This document shows positions 33,207 through 42,300 of a stretch of 64,000 nucleotides of DNA, one piece after another. The notes under the pieces are model-generated. The model worked only from the letters and a program-made list of their open reading frames with translations. It made no database searches and was not told the DNA's origin. Position 1 is the first letter of the stretch. Every line of letters begins with the position of its first letter. Made by a program: the position numbers and the translations under genes. Source of the DNA: Aeromicrobium erythreum (GTDB lineage Bacteria > Actinomycetota > Actinomycetes > Propionibacteriales > Nocardioidaceae); NCBI RefSeq assembly GCF_001509405.1, contig NZ_CP011502.1, forward strand, positions 124,001 through 188,000, given 5' to 3'.

Positions 33207-34340
33207 GTGCGCCTGCCCCGGGTCGAGGACTTCGAGGCCCGCGCGCGGGGACCACGGCTCACGGCCCGCGTCGGCACCTGGCTCGGCGTGGCGTTCGGCA
33301 TCTGCTTCCTCACCGGGATGTGGAGCCACCTGCAGTACGACCCGCCGTCCTGGGCCCCGATCGGGCCCCGGCCCGCGTCGCTCTACCGGTGGACGCAGGG
33401 TCTGCACGTCGCCACGGGGATCGCCTGCGTGCCGCTGCTGCTGGTGAAGCTGTGGTCGGTGTTCCCGCGGCTGTTCGCGCGACCGCCGGCCGGCGTCCGC
33501 CGCCTCGCGCTGCACGCCCTCGAGCGCGGCTCGATCGCCGTCCTCGTGGCCTCGGCCCTGTTCCAGCTGGTCAGCGGGCTGCTCAACGTCGTGCAGTGGT
33601 ACCCGTGGTCGTTCTCGTTCCGCCCGGCGCACGAGGCCGTGGCCTGGATCGCGATCGGCAGCATCCTCGTGCACGTGGCGGTCAAGCTGCCGGTGGTCCG
33701 CCAGGCGTTCGGGCCCGAGGCGGAGGACGACGTCGTGCGCTCCGGTGCTCCCGGACGTCGCGCCGTGCTGGCGACCGCCCTCGGCGCGTCGGCGGTGGCG
33801 ACCGTGCTCACCGTCGGGCAGAGCGTGCCGTGGCTGCGCCGCGTGTCGGTGCTCGCGGTGCGCGACGGGACGGGCCCGCAGGGGCTGCCGATCAACCGCA
33901 CGGCCCGCGCCGCCGGCGCCGTCGAGGCCGCCACCGACGCCGACTTCCGGCTCGAGGTCGTGCACGGCGACCGCAGCGTCACGCTGAGCCGGGCCGACCT
34001 CGCCGCCCTGCCGCAGCGCACGCACCGCCTGCCGATCGCCTGTGTGGAGGGCTGGAGCCGCAGCGCGACCTGGACGGGCGTGGCCGTGCGCGACCTGCTC
34101 GAGCTGGTCGGGGCGCCAGCGGCGTCGACGGTGCGGGTCACGTCGATGCAGACCCGCGGCGCCTTCGCGCGCAGCGAGCTGCCCGCCGTGTTCGTCGAGG
34201 ACCACCGCACGCTGCTCGCGCTCGAGCTCGAGGGCGAGCCGCTCGACCTCGACCACGGCTTCCCGTGCCGCATCATCGCGCCCAACCGGCCCGGCGTGCT
34301 GCAGACCAAGTGGGTGCGGACGCTGGAGGTCCGCGCATGA
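33207..34340 (+). CDS. Membrane molybdopterin oxidoreductase, sulfite-oxidase fold with cytochrome-b-like helices
   Basis: A 377-residue fusion: an N-terminal four-helix membrane part (about 25-180) resembling cytochrome b561-type domains, then a sulfite-oxidase-fold Moco domain (about 240-377) with the molybdenum Cys at about 279 in LPIACVEGWSR. A twin-Arg-like GRRAVLATALGASAV precedes the Moco part, so the domain probably faces outside. The substrate is unknown; MsrP-like repair of oxidised methionine or another sulfoxide is possible. GTG 33207 is the start nearest the methyltransferase stop. Confidence 0.78.
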   Translation: MRLPRVEDFEARARGPRLTARVGTWLGVAFGICFLTGMWSHLQYDPPSWAPIGPRPASLYRWTQGLHVATGIACVPLLLVKLWSVFPRLFARPPAGVRRLALHALERGSIAVLVASALFQLVSGLLNVVQWYPWSFSFRPAHEAVAWIAIGSILVHVAVKLPVVRQAFGPEAEDDVVRSGAPGRRAVLATALGASAVATVLTVGQSVPWLRRVSVLAVRDGTGPQGLPINRTARAAGAVEAATDADFRLEVVHGDRSVTLSRADLAALPQRTHRLPIACVEGWSRSATWTGVAVRDLLELVGAPAASTVRVTSMQTRGAFARSELPAVFVEDHRTLLALELEGEPLDLDHGFPCRIIAPNRPGVLQTKWVRTLEVRA

Positions 34341-34759
34341 GGGTGGCCCGTCTGCTCCTCGCGCTCCCCGGGGTCGCCGCGATCGTGTGGGGCGTCCTGC
34401 TGCTGCTCGACCGGCCCGACGGCCTGGTCTCGGTGCTCGTCTGGGCGGGGGGTGCCGTGCTCGTGCACGACCTCGTCGTGGCGCCGCTGACCGTCGTCGT
34501 GGGTCTGGCGCTCGGCCGCGTCCTGCCCCCGTCGACCCGCGCCCCGGCCCTGCTGCTGCTCGCCGGCTGGGCCCTCGTGACCGTGGCGGTCGCCAACGTG
34601 CTGTCGGGGCAGGGCGGCAAGCCCGACAACCCGACCCTGCTCACCGGCGACTACGGACTCGCCTGGGGGGTCGCGACGGTCCTCGTGGCGCTCGCCGTCG
34701 GCGCGCTCGTGGTCGTCGGCGTCCGGCAGGAGCGTCGCCGTACGTCGGCGCCCTCCTGA
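34337..34759 (+). CDS. Small four-helix membrane protein, function unknown
   Basis: A 140-residue protein with four hydrophobic segments and a loop containing GQGGKPDNPTLLTGDY. It overlaps the molybdo-oxidoreductase stop as ATGA and closes the operon. It may be a membrane partner of that enzyme. I do not recognise a named family. Confidence 0.7.
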   Translation: MRVARLLLALPGVAAIVWGVLLLLDRPDGLVSVLVWAGGAVLVHDLVVAPLTVVVGLALGRVLPPSTRAPALLLLAGWALVTVAVANVLSGQGGKPDNPTLLTGDYGLAWGVATVLVALAVGALVVVGVRQERRRTSAPS

Positions 34760-34764
34760 TGGGT

Positions 34765-34770
34765 TAGGTT
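34765..34770 (+). promoter_or_regulatory. -10 box TAGGTT, leaderless promoter of dcd
   Basis: TAGGTT ends 6 nt before GTG 34777. Confidence 0.55.
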
Positions 34771-34776
34771 GCTGCC

Positions 34777-35352
34777 GTGCTGCTGAGCGACCGCGACATC
34801 CTGGCCGAGATCGACGCGGGACGGGTGGGCCTGGACCCGTTCGAGCGCACCATGATCCAGCCGTCGAGCATCGACGTGCGGCTCGACAAGTTCTTCCGCG
34901 TCTTCGACAACCACAAGTACCCGCACATCGACCCGGCGGCCGACCAGTCCGACCTGACGCGCCCGGTCGAGGTGGCCGGCGACGAGACCTTCGTGCTGCA
35001 CCCCGGCGAGTTCGTCCTCGGGTCCACGTTCGAGCTCGTCACCCTGCCCGACGACGTCGCGGCGCGCCTGGAGGGCAAGTCGTCCCTCGGTCGCCTCGGG
35101 CTCCTCACGCACTCCACGGCCGGCTTCATCGACCCCGGCTTCTCCGGGCACGTGACGCTGGAGCTGGCCAACGTCGCCACGCTGCCGATCAAGCTCTACC
35201 CAGGCATGAAGATCGGCCAGCTCTGCTTCTTCCGGCTGACGTCCGCCGCGGAGCACCCCTACGGCTCCGCCGCGTACGGCTCCCGGTACCAGGGCCAGCG
35301 CGGCCCGACGGCGTCGCGGTCGCACGCCAACTTCCACCAGACGAGCATCTAG
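34777..35352 (+). CDS. dcd: dCTP deaminase
   Basis: A 191-residue trimeric enzyme of the dUTPase fold that turns dCTP to dUTP, or directly to dUMP in the bifunctional actinobacterial form. Signature blocks are [25 protein letters not shown] and [19 protein letters not shown], and the C-terminal [11 protein letters not shown] matches. GTG 34777 is fixed by the -10 box 6 nt upstream. Confidence 0.93.
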   Translation: MLLSDRDILAEIDAGRVGLDPFERTMIQPSSIDVRLDKFFRVFDNHKYPHIDPAADQSDLTRPVEVAGDETFVLHPGEFVLGSTFELVTLPDDVAARLEGKSSLGRLGLLTHSTAGFIDPGFSGHVTLELANVATLPIKLYPGMKIGQLCFFRLTSAAEHPYGSAAYGSRYQGQRGPTASRSHANFHQTSI

Positions 35353-35371
35353 ACCCGAAGCACGAGCCAGC

Positions 35372-36280
35372 ATGTCGCTACCCCTCTCCATCAGTCCCGA
35401 GGTCTCCGACGCCCTCGCCGCCGGCCGGCCGGTCGTGGCGCTGGAGTCGACGATCATCTCCCACGGCCTGCCCCGGCCGGACAACCTCGCCGCCGCGCGC
35501 CGCTTCGAGCAGCAGCTGCGCGACGCGGGCGTCGTGCCGGCGACCATCGCCGTGCTCGACGGGCAGCTCAAGGCCGGCCTGAGCGACGCCGAGCTCGAGC
35601 GGATCGCGTCCGAGGACGTGCCGAAGCTGAGCATGCGCGACCTCCCGGTCGTGCTGGCGCGGGGCGGCAGCGGCGCGACCACGGTCGCGGCCACGTCGTT
35701 CATCGCCGACCACGCAGGCGTGCGGGTCTTCGCGACCGGCGGCCTCGGTGGTGTGCACCGTGGTGCGGACACCTCCTTCGACGAGTCCAACGACCTGAAG
35801 GCGCTCTCGGAGGTGCCGATCACGGTCGTGTCCGCGGGCGTCAAGTCGGTGCTCGACATCGGCGCCACCCTCGAGCGGCTCGAGACCCTCGGCGTCACGG
35901 TGCTCGGCTACGGCACCGACGAGTTCCCGAGCTTCTGGCTGCGCTCGTCGGGCGAGCCGCTCGACTGGACGGTGCCCGACGGTCAGGCCGTCGCCGGGGT
36001 CATGGAGGCGCGCGAGCAGCTCGAGCTCTGCACGGCGATCGTCGTGGCGAACCCGCTGCCGTTCGACCAGCAGCTCGACCCCGACCTGCACGACCGCGCC
36101 CTCGCCGAGGCCCTGCGCCGCTGCGAGGAGAAGGGCATCGAGGGCAAGGAGGTGACGCCGTTCCTGCTCTCGACGATCGTCGAGCTCACCGAGGGCGACA
36201 GCCTCGCCGTCAACCTGCGCATCGTCGAGAACAACATCCGGGTCGCGGCCGAGATCGCCACCGCCTGGGCGGAGCTCTAG
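35372..36280 (+). CDS. psuG: Pseudouridine-5'-phosphate glycosidase
   Basis: A 302-residue enzyme that splits pseudouridine 5'-phosphate to uracil and ribose 5-phosphate. The protein reads as PsuG throughout: ALESTIISHGLPRPDN near the start, GGLGGVHRGAD with metal-site residues and ANPLPFDQQLD later. The psuK-like kinase gene follows 3 bp on, giving a complete pseudouridine-breakdown pair. Confidence 0.93.
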   Translation: MSLPLSISPEVSDALAAGRPVVALESTIISHGLPRPDNLAAARRFEQQLRDAGVVPATIAVLDGQLKAGLSDAELERIASEDVPKLSMRDLPVVLARGGSGATTVAATSFIADHAGVRVFATGGLGGVHRGADTSFDESNDLKALSEVPITVVSAGVKSVLDIGATLERLETLGVTVLGYGTDEFPSFWLRSSGEPLDWTVPDGQAVAGVMEAREQLELCTAIVVANPLPFDQQLDPDLHDRALAEALRRCEEKGIEGKEVTPFLLSTIVELTEGDSLAVNLRIVENNIRVAAEIATAWAEL

Positions 36281-36283
36281 CCC

Positions 36284-37186
36284 GTGACGGTCCTCGTCGT
36301 CGGCGACGTGGTCGACGACATCAGCGTGCGACCGCTGACGGAGGTCACGCCCGCGAGCGACACCCCCGCGACCATCCGCATGGCGCCCGGCGGCTCGGCG
36401 GCCAACGTCGCAGCGTGGCTGGGCGAGCTGGGCGTGCCCACCCGCTTCGTCGGCCGGGTGGGTGCCGACGCCGTCGAGCGGCACACCGCGGCCCTCGCGG
36501 CACACGGAGTCGACGCCCGTCTGGCGGGCGACCCGGACCTGCCGACGGCGACCATCCTGCTGCAGCTCGACGACGCCGGCGAGCGGACCATGTTCGTCGA
36601 CCGCGGCGCGAACGGTCGGCTCTCGCCCGACGACGTGGGCGCTGACGTGTGGGACGGCGTCACGTGGCTGCACCTCACCGGCTACTCGTTCTTCGACGAG
36701 GGCACCCGCTCGACGGCGCTCGGACTCGTCGCGCAGGCCAGGGCGCGCGGCGCCGGCGTCAGCGTCGACCCCAGCACGGTCTCCTTCCTGCGGGCGTGCG
36801 GCGGCCCGACCTTCCTCGACTGGGTCGACGGTGCCGACCTCGCGTTCCCGAACCTCGACGAGGCGCGGGTGCTCGTCGACGCGCGCGGGCCCCAGATCGA
36901 CCTCGACCACCTCGCCACCCGCTTCGGCGGCGTCGTGGTGACGCTCGGGTCGATGGGCGCGGCCTTCCTCGGCGACGTCGACGGGGTGGAGCGCCGTGAG
37001 CAGGTGACGGCACCGCGGACCGCGGTGGTCGACACGACCGGCGCGGGCGACGCCTTCGCCGCCGGCTTCCTGGCGTGCTGGCTGCGGCCCGGTCCGCGGG
37101 ACGTGCGGGCCGCGCTCGAGTCGGGTCGGGCGGTCGCCGAGCGGTGCATCGCCGTGCGCGGCGCGCGTCCCCGGTCTAGCACCTGA
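36284..37186 (+). CDS. psuK: PfkB family kinase, likely pseudouridine kinase
   Basis: A 300-residue ribokinase-type enzyme: N-terminal VVGDVVDDISV, the GGSAANVAAWLGELG block and the C-terminal ATP/catalytic motif DTTGAGDAFAAGF. Its position directly after psuG makes pseudouridine the likely substrate; other PfkB sugars are possible. GTG 36284 is the start nearest the psuG stop. Confidence 0.85.
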   Translation: MTVLVVGDVVDDISVRPLTEVTPASDTPATIRMAPGGSAANVAAWLGELGVPTRFVGRVGADAVERHTAALAAHGVDARLAGDPDLPTATILLQLDDAGERTMFVDRGANGRLSPDDVGADVWDGVTWLHLTGYSFFDEGTRSTALGLVAQARARGAGVSVDPSTVSFLRACGGPTFLDWVDGADLAFPNLDEARVLVDARGPQIDLDHLATRFGGVVVTLGSMGAAFLGDVDGVERREQVTAPRTAVVDTTGAGDAFAAGFLACWLRPGPRDVRAALESGRAVAERCIAVRGARPRSST

Positions 37187-37285
37187 CGACTGATTCCGTA
37201 GCCCGATCGAGTCATTTCGGGACCTTCAGTGATGTTTTATCCCTGACCGGCTTCGGTTCCCGTCATCCGTGCGGTTGTATCGAGG

Positions 37286-37310
37286 TGGGGCCGTCCAGGG
37301 GTAGGCCCCA
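37286..37310 (+). promoter_or_regulatory. 5'-leader hairpin before the 37324 gene
   Basis: TGGGGCC pairs with GGCCCCA over 11 nt, ending 2 nt before the GAGGGAGG ribosome site. TTGTAT at 37275-37280 may be the -10 box, which would put this hairpin at the very 5' end of the RNA. Confidence 0.35.
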
Positions 37311-37323
37311 GAGGGAGGACACC

Positions 37324-37656
37324 GTGTCGATCGTGCCGACGCCACGACGTGGCGACCGTGCCACCCGTCGTGAGCGTCGCGCGCGTCCGGCCGGTGTCCT
37401 CGACGGCAGCGTCCACGTCGCCGCCGCGGACCACCGCGTCTACGTCCTGGCCTACTACCGCTCGCCGGAGGCTGCCCGCGACGCCCGCGACGGCGTCGTG
37501 ACCACGTGGGCTGACCATGCCACCGCGCCCGACCGGGTCACGCTCACCGCGCCGGGCCCCGGCGCCTGGTACGTCAGCGTCCTGGAGCGTCACGAGGGTC
37601 CCGACGGCTTCTCCTTCTCGGCGGGGGTCGAGGCGCTCCCGCTGCTGCCCGCCTGA
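37324..37656 (+). CDS. Hypothetical protein, 110 residues
   Basis: I do not recognise this protein. It starts at GTG 37324 with a good GGGAGG site. The N-terminus is basic (about 1-25); the rest looks like one small beta-rich domain (GSVHVAAADHRVYVLAYYRSPEAA and later GAWYVSVLERHEG). It stands alone with its own leader between psuK and the metzincin gene. Confidence 0.6.
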   Translation: MSIVPTPRRGDRATRRERRARPAGVLDGSVHVAAADHRVYVLAYYRSPEAARDARDGVVTTWADHATAPDRVTLTAPGPGAWYVSVLERHEGPDGFSFSAGVEALPLLPA

Positions 37657-37675
37657 TCGGCGGGCCTGCGGCTGC

Positions 37676-37681
37676 CATGCT
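37676..37681 (+). promoter_or_regulatory. -10 box CATGCT before the metzincin gene
   Basis: CATGCT ends 6 nt before GTG 37688. Confidence 0.45.
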
Positions 37682-37687
37682 GGGCGC

Positions 37688-38440
37688 GTGAGCGGATCGG
37701 TGGGGTGGCGGCACGACCCGCGTCGACGCGCCGTCGTCGCCGTCGGCGTGCTCGTCGCGCTCCTGGGCGGGCTGATGGGCTGGATCGTCGTCGCCCCGGA
37801 GAGCACCGGCGTGACGTTCCCGGACGGTCGGGTGGCGTCGGAGGGCGAGATCCGCACGGTGCCGGGCGGTGGGTCCTACGCGTTCCTGCAGACGCAGGCG
37901 GACGGTGAGACCCCGGTCGCGTACGACCCGTGCACGCCCGTGCGGGTCGTGGTCAACGAGCGGCTCGCGCCCGACGACGCCGACGCGGTGCTCGAGCGGG
38001 CCGTCGCCGAGGTGCGCGAGGCGTCGGGGCTCGACGTCAGGGTCGTGGGCCGCACCGACGACCCTCCCCAGACGCACCTCGACGACCCTGAGGACGGCGA
38101 CGGCTGGCGTCCGGTGCAGGTCAGCTGGACCGACGCCGACGAGGTCGAGGAGCTCGAAGGTCGGGTGGCCGGCCTCGGCGGCAGCACGTGGATCGAGCGC
38201 GACGGGGTGCGGCGGTACGTGACCGGCGAGGTCATGCTCGACACGCCCGACATCGTCGACGGCGGCAGCGGCGGCGAGGTCGCGACCGGCGTGCTCATGC
38301 ACGAGCTCGCCCACGTGCTGGGGCTCGACCACGTCGACGACCTCGGGGAGCTCATGCACCCCAGCAGCCCCCGATCCTCCTGGGGCCCGGGCGACCGCGC
38401 CGGCCTCGCCGCCCTGGGCGACGCCCCCTGCGCCACCTGA
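37688..38440 (+). CDS. Membrane-anchored matrixin-like zinc metalloprotease
   Basis: A 250-residue protein with one N-terminal membrane helix (about 14-36) and an outside domain ending in the metzincin site HELAHVLGLDH (205-215), followed by a Met-turn candidate (ELMHPSS). GTG 37688 is set by CATGCT 6 nt upstream. It resembles small actinobacterial matrixin-type proteins. The substrate is unknown. Confidence 0.78.
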   Translation: MSGSVGWRHDPRRRAVVAVGVLVALLGGLMGWIVVAPESTGVTFPDGRVASEGEIRTVPGGGSYAFLQTQADGETPVAYDPCTPVRVVVNERLAPDDADAVLERAVAEVREASGLDVRVVGRTDDPPQTHLDDPEDGDGWRPVQVSWTDADEVEELEGRVAGLGGSTWIERDGVRRYVTGEVMLDTPDIVDGGSGGEVATGVLMHELAHVLGLDHVDDLGELMHPSSPRSSWGPGDRAGLAALGDAPCAT

Positions 38441-38453
38441 CCCCCCATCCCCG

Positions 38454-38512
38454 CTGAGCGTGACGTTCGCGGGGTCGGACCGGCGTTTCTGGCCCGCGAA
38501 CGTCACGCTCAG
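38454..38512. repeat. Long intergenic inverted repeat, 20-bp arms
   Basis: CTGAGCGTGACGTTCGCGGG (38454-38473) is perfectly complementary to 38493-38512 with a 19-nt loop. It lies 13 bp after the metzincin stop and could terminate it, but the arm length and missing T-tract are unlike the other terminators here. Confidence 0.65.
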
Positions 38513-38527
38513 GGGGAGCATCGAGCC

Positions 38528-39271
38528 ATGACGAGCCCGATCCAGGTCGCCGACGGCGTGCACCTCGCCACCGGGACCGACGTCAACTGGCTGCTCCTGC
38601 AGGACGGTGACGCGCTGACGGTCATCGACACCGGCTACCCCGGCGACGCCGACCGGCTCGACGCGTCGGTGCGGGCGCTCGGCCGCGAGCCCGGCGACGT
38701 CGCCGCCGTGCTCGTGACCCACGCCCACGTCGACCACGTCGGCAGCATCGAGCGGTGGTGGCAGGAGCACGGCGTGCCGGTGCTGGTGCACGAGGACGAG
38801 CTGGCGAACGTGCGCGGGGAGCGGCACGAGTCGGCCACCCCGCTCGACGTCGCCCGCCGGGCCTGGCGACCCCGCACGGCGCTGTGGGCCGCGCGCATCA
38901 CGCGGGCCGGCGGCACGGCGCACGTGACCGCGCCGCACGCGCAGACGTGGACGGGCGAGGGTCCGCTCGACCTGCCCGGCCGGCCCGTCCCCGTCCACAC
39001 CCCGGGCCACACGAGCGGGCACACGGCGTTCCTGCTGGCTGACGCCGGCGTGCTCGTGACGGGCGACGCGATCGTGACCGCCCACGCCACCACGTCGCGT
39101 CGAGGTCCGCAGCAGCTGCCCGGCTTCTTCGCCGCCGACCCCACGCTCGCCGCCCGCTCCCTCGAGCGGTTCCGCGACCTCGACGCCGACACGATCGCCC
39201 CCGGCCACGGACCGGTCTGGCAGGGGCGCCCCACCGACGCCGTCGACCACGCCCTCGCGCCCCAGCGGTAG
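38528..39271 (+). CDS. MBL-fold metallo-hydrolase
   Basis: A 247-residue beta-lactamase-fold enzyme. Metal ligands are in HAHVDH (65-70), HTPGHTSGH and GDAI, with a last His in APGHGP. Two zinc ions are expected. The substrate cannot be told; quinoprotein-relative or lactonase-like activity is possible. A strong terminator follows. Confidence 0.85.
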   Translation: MTSPIQVADGVHLATGTDVNWLLLQDGDALTVIDTGYPGDADRLDASVRALGREPGDVAAVLVTHAHVDHVGSIERWWQEHGVPVLVHEDELANVRGERHESATPLDVARRAWRPRTALWAARITRAGGTAHVTAPHAQTWTGEGPLDLPGRPVPVHTPGHTSGHTAFLLADAGVLVTGDAIVTAHATTSRRGPQQLPGFFAADPTLAARSLERFRDLDADTIAPGHGPVWQGRPTDAVDHALAPQR

Positions 39272-39280
39272 CCGAGACGA

Positions 39281-39315
39281 CGAGAGGGCGCCCGCGCTGT
39301 GCGGGCGCCCTCTCG
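39281..39315. terminator. Strong bidirectional terminator between the MBL gene and etfD
   Basis: CGAGAGGGCGCCCGC (39281-39295) pairs perfectly with 39301-39315 over a 5-nt loop, between two convergent genes. Confidence 0.8.
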
Positions 39316-39334
39316 GCTCAGGTGACCTCGACCG

Positions 39335-42300
39335 TCAGGCCTTCGGCTCCTCGTCGTCCTTCGCCAGCTCCGTGGCCGCCTCCGTGACGCCCTGGCCCGA
39401 CGGGTTCGCGTCGCTCAGCGGCGCCACGTCGTCGGACTCGGGATCAGGGTTCGGCGCATCCTCCACCGCCACGACCTCCGACGGCGCAGCGGACTCCTCG
39501 GGCGTCGACGCCTGAGCCGTCGGCTCGGTGGCGGCGTCGTCGACGCCGGCCGCGTCGGCCTCCTCCTCGCGGGCGTCGCCGTCGACCGGCTCGTCCTCGG
39601 CGGGCGCGGGGGTGTCGGCCTCGGCGGGCGACTCCTCGCCACCCTCGGGCACCGACTCCACCTCGGGGTCGACGGCGTCGCCCGGCTCGGGCTCCGGGTC
39701 CGGCGTCGGGGCGCCGGCCTCGTCCGACGTGGCCCCGCTCTCGACGGCACTGGCCTCGACGGCACCGGCCGCGTCGGCCTCCTCCTCGCGGGCGTCGCCG
39801 TCGACCGGCTCGTCCTCGGCGGGCGCGGGGGTGTCGGCCTCGGCGGGCGACTCCTCGCCGCCCTCGGGCACCGACTCGACCTCGGGGTCGACGGCGTCGC
39901 CCGGCTCGGGCTCCGGGTCCGGCGTGGGCTCGTCGTCGGACGCGCCGGCGGTGGAGGCCTCGACCTCTTCGTTGCCGGGCGCCTCGCCGGCGTCGCCACC
40001 GGTACCGGCGGCGTCGCCCTTCTCGTCGACGTCGATGTTGTGCTGCGCCGCCACCTCGACGTCCGCCTCGGCGGAGGCCGGGGCGGGGTCGTCCTTCGGC
40101 GCCTCGGCCGGCTCGTCGGTGCCCTGCGGGTCCTCGTGGGCGTCGGCAGCGGGTGCGGCGTCGTCGGTCGCGCTGATCGACGCCGGGTCGGCCTCGTCCT
40201 TCGCGTCGGGCTCGGCCTCGGTGGCAGCAGCCGCAGCCGTCGCCTTCTCGGCCTCCTCGACCACGGCGGCGTCGTCCTCGGCCGTCGGCTCCTCAGGACG
40301 CTTCACGGCCGCGAGCAGCATCTGCGCGACGTCGAGCACCTCGACCTCCTCGCGTGCCTCGCCGGCCGCCTGCTGGGCCGTCAGGCCGTCGGACAGCATG
40401 ACCCGGCAGAACGGGCAGCCCACGGCGATCTGGTCGGCGCCGGTGGCCACGGCCTCCTGGGTGCGGTTCACGTTGATCCGCGAGCCGAGGTTCTCCTCCA
40501 TCCACATGCGCGCGCCACCGGCGCCACAGCAGAAGGAGCGCTCGGAGTTGCGCGGCATCTCGGCGAACTTCGCACCGGGGATGACGCTCAGCAGCTCGCG
40601 CGGCGCCTCGTACACCTGGTTGTGGCGGCCGAGGAAGCACGGGTCGTGGTAGGTGATCGTCTTCTCCGGCTCGGCCGACGCCGCAGCGCCCGCCTTCGGC
40701 GCGACGGGCTTCAGCTTGCCCTCGCGCACGAGGCGGTTGAGCAGCTGCGTGTGGTGGACGACCTCCAGCTCGACGCCGAACTCGGCGTACTCGTTCTTGA
40801 GGGAGTTGAAGCAGTGCGCGCAGGTCGAGACGACCTTCTTGGCCTTCGTCTCCTTCAGCACCTCGGAGTTCTCCATGGCCAGCTGCATGAAGACGATCTC
40901 GTTGCCGGCGCGACGCGCCGGGTCACCGGTGCAGGTCTCGCCGTCACCGAGGATCGCGAACTCGACGCCCGCGGTGTGCAGCAGCTCGGCCACGGCCTGC
41001 GTGGTCTTCTTCGCACGGTCCTCGAAGGCACCGGCGCAGCCCACCCAGAACAGCCACTCGACCTCGTCGAGGCTCTCGACGTCGACGCCGACCTGCTTGA
41101 CCTCGAAGTCGAGGCCCTTGGTCCAGTCGAGGCGGTTCTTGGGGTTCATGCCCCACGGGTTCCCCTTGCGCTCCAGGCCCTTGAAGATGTTGTTCAGCTC
41201 GGCCGGGAAGTTGCTCTCGACGAGCACCTGGAAGCGGCGCATGTCGTCGATGTGGTCGACGTGCTCGATGTCGACGGGGCACTGCTGCACGCAGGCGCCA
41301 CAGTTCGTGCACGACCACAGGACGTCGGGGTCGATGACGCCGTACATCTCCTCGTCGCCGATGAGCGGACGCTCGACCTCCTTCTGCTGCTCCTCGGTGC
41401 GCTCGTCCTCCGGCACCGACAGCGCGGGGATCTTGGCGTAGGCGTGCTCGCGCAGGCCCATCATGAGCAGCTTGGGGCTGAGCGGCTTCTCGGTGTTCCA
41501 GGCGGGGCACTGGCTCTGGCAGCGGCCGCACTCGGTGCAGGTGGTGAAGTCGAGCAGACCCTTCCACGAGAAGTCCTCGACCTTGCCGACGCCGAGCTTC
41601 TCGAAGTCCTCCTCCTCGAGGTCCTCCATCTTCTCCAGGTCGAGCGGCTGCCCGTTGACGAGGATCGGCTTGAGACCACCGAGGGCCGTGCCGCCGTCGG
41701 ACTCGCGCTTGAACCAGATGTTCGGCCACGCGAGGAAGCGGTGCCAGGCGACGCCCATCGTCAGGTTCGTGGAGATGACGAGCAGCCAGATCATGGCCGA
41801 GACGACCTTGATCATGGCGATGGTGACGATGATCGTCTTCAGCGTCTCGATGTTCTCCTCACCCGTCGGGTAGAGGTTGCCGAAGAACTGGGCGATCGGG
41901 AAGTGGAACCCGCTCGCGTACTTGCTGCCCTCGGCCTGGAGCAGGTTGTACTCGGCGCCGCGGATGAACAGGATCGCGATGCTCTCGAGGAACACCATGA
42001 ACTCGACGAAGTACGCCTGGCCCTGGCGGGAGCCGAAGAAGCGGCTCTGCCGGCCGAGCTTGCGCGGGTGCTTGACCTGGCGGTAGATCGCGAGCGGGAT
42101 GATCGCGAGCGCGCCGAGCAGGCCGATGAACTCGCTGAACCACTCGTAGAGGAAGAAGTGGCCGATGAGCGGCCACACGAACTCGGGGTCGAACAGCTGG
42201 ACGAAGCCCTGGGCGACGGCCGAGCTGAGCACCAGGAAGGCCGCGTAGGCGAACCAGTGGAGGATGCCGACCCAGGTCCACTGGAGCATCCGGGTGTGGA

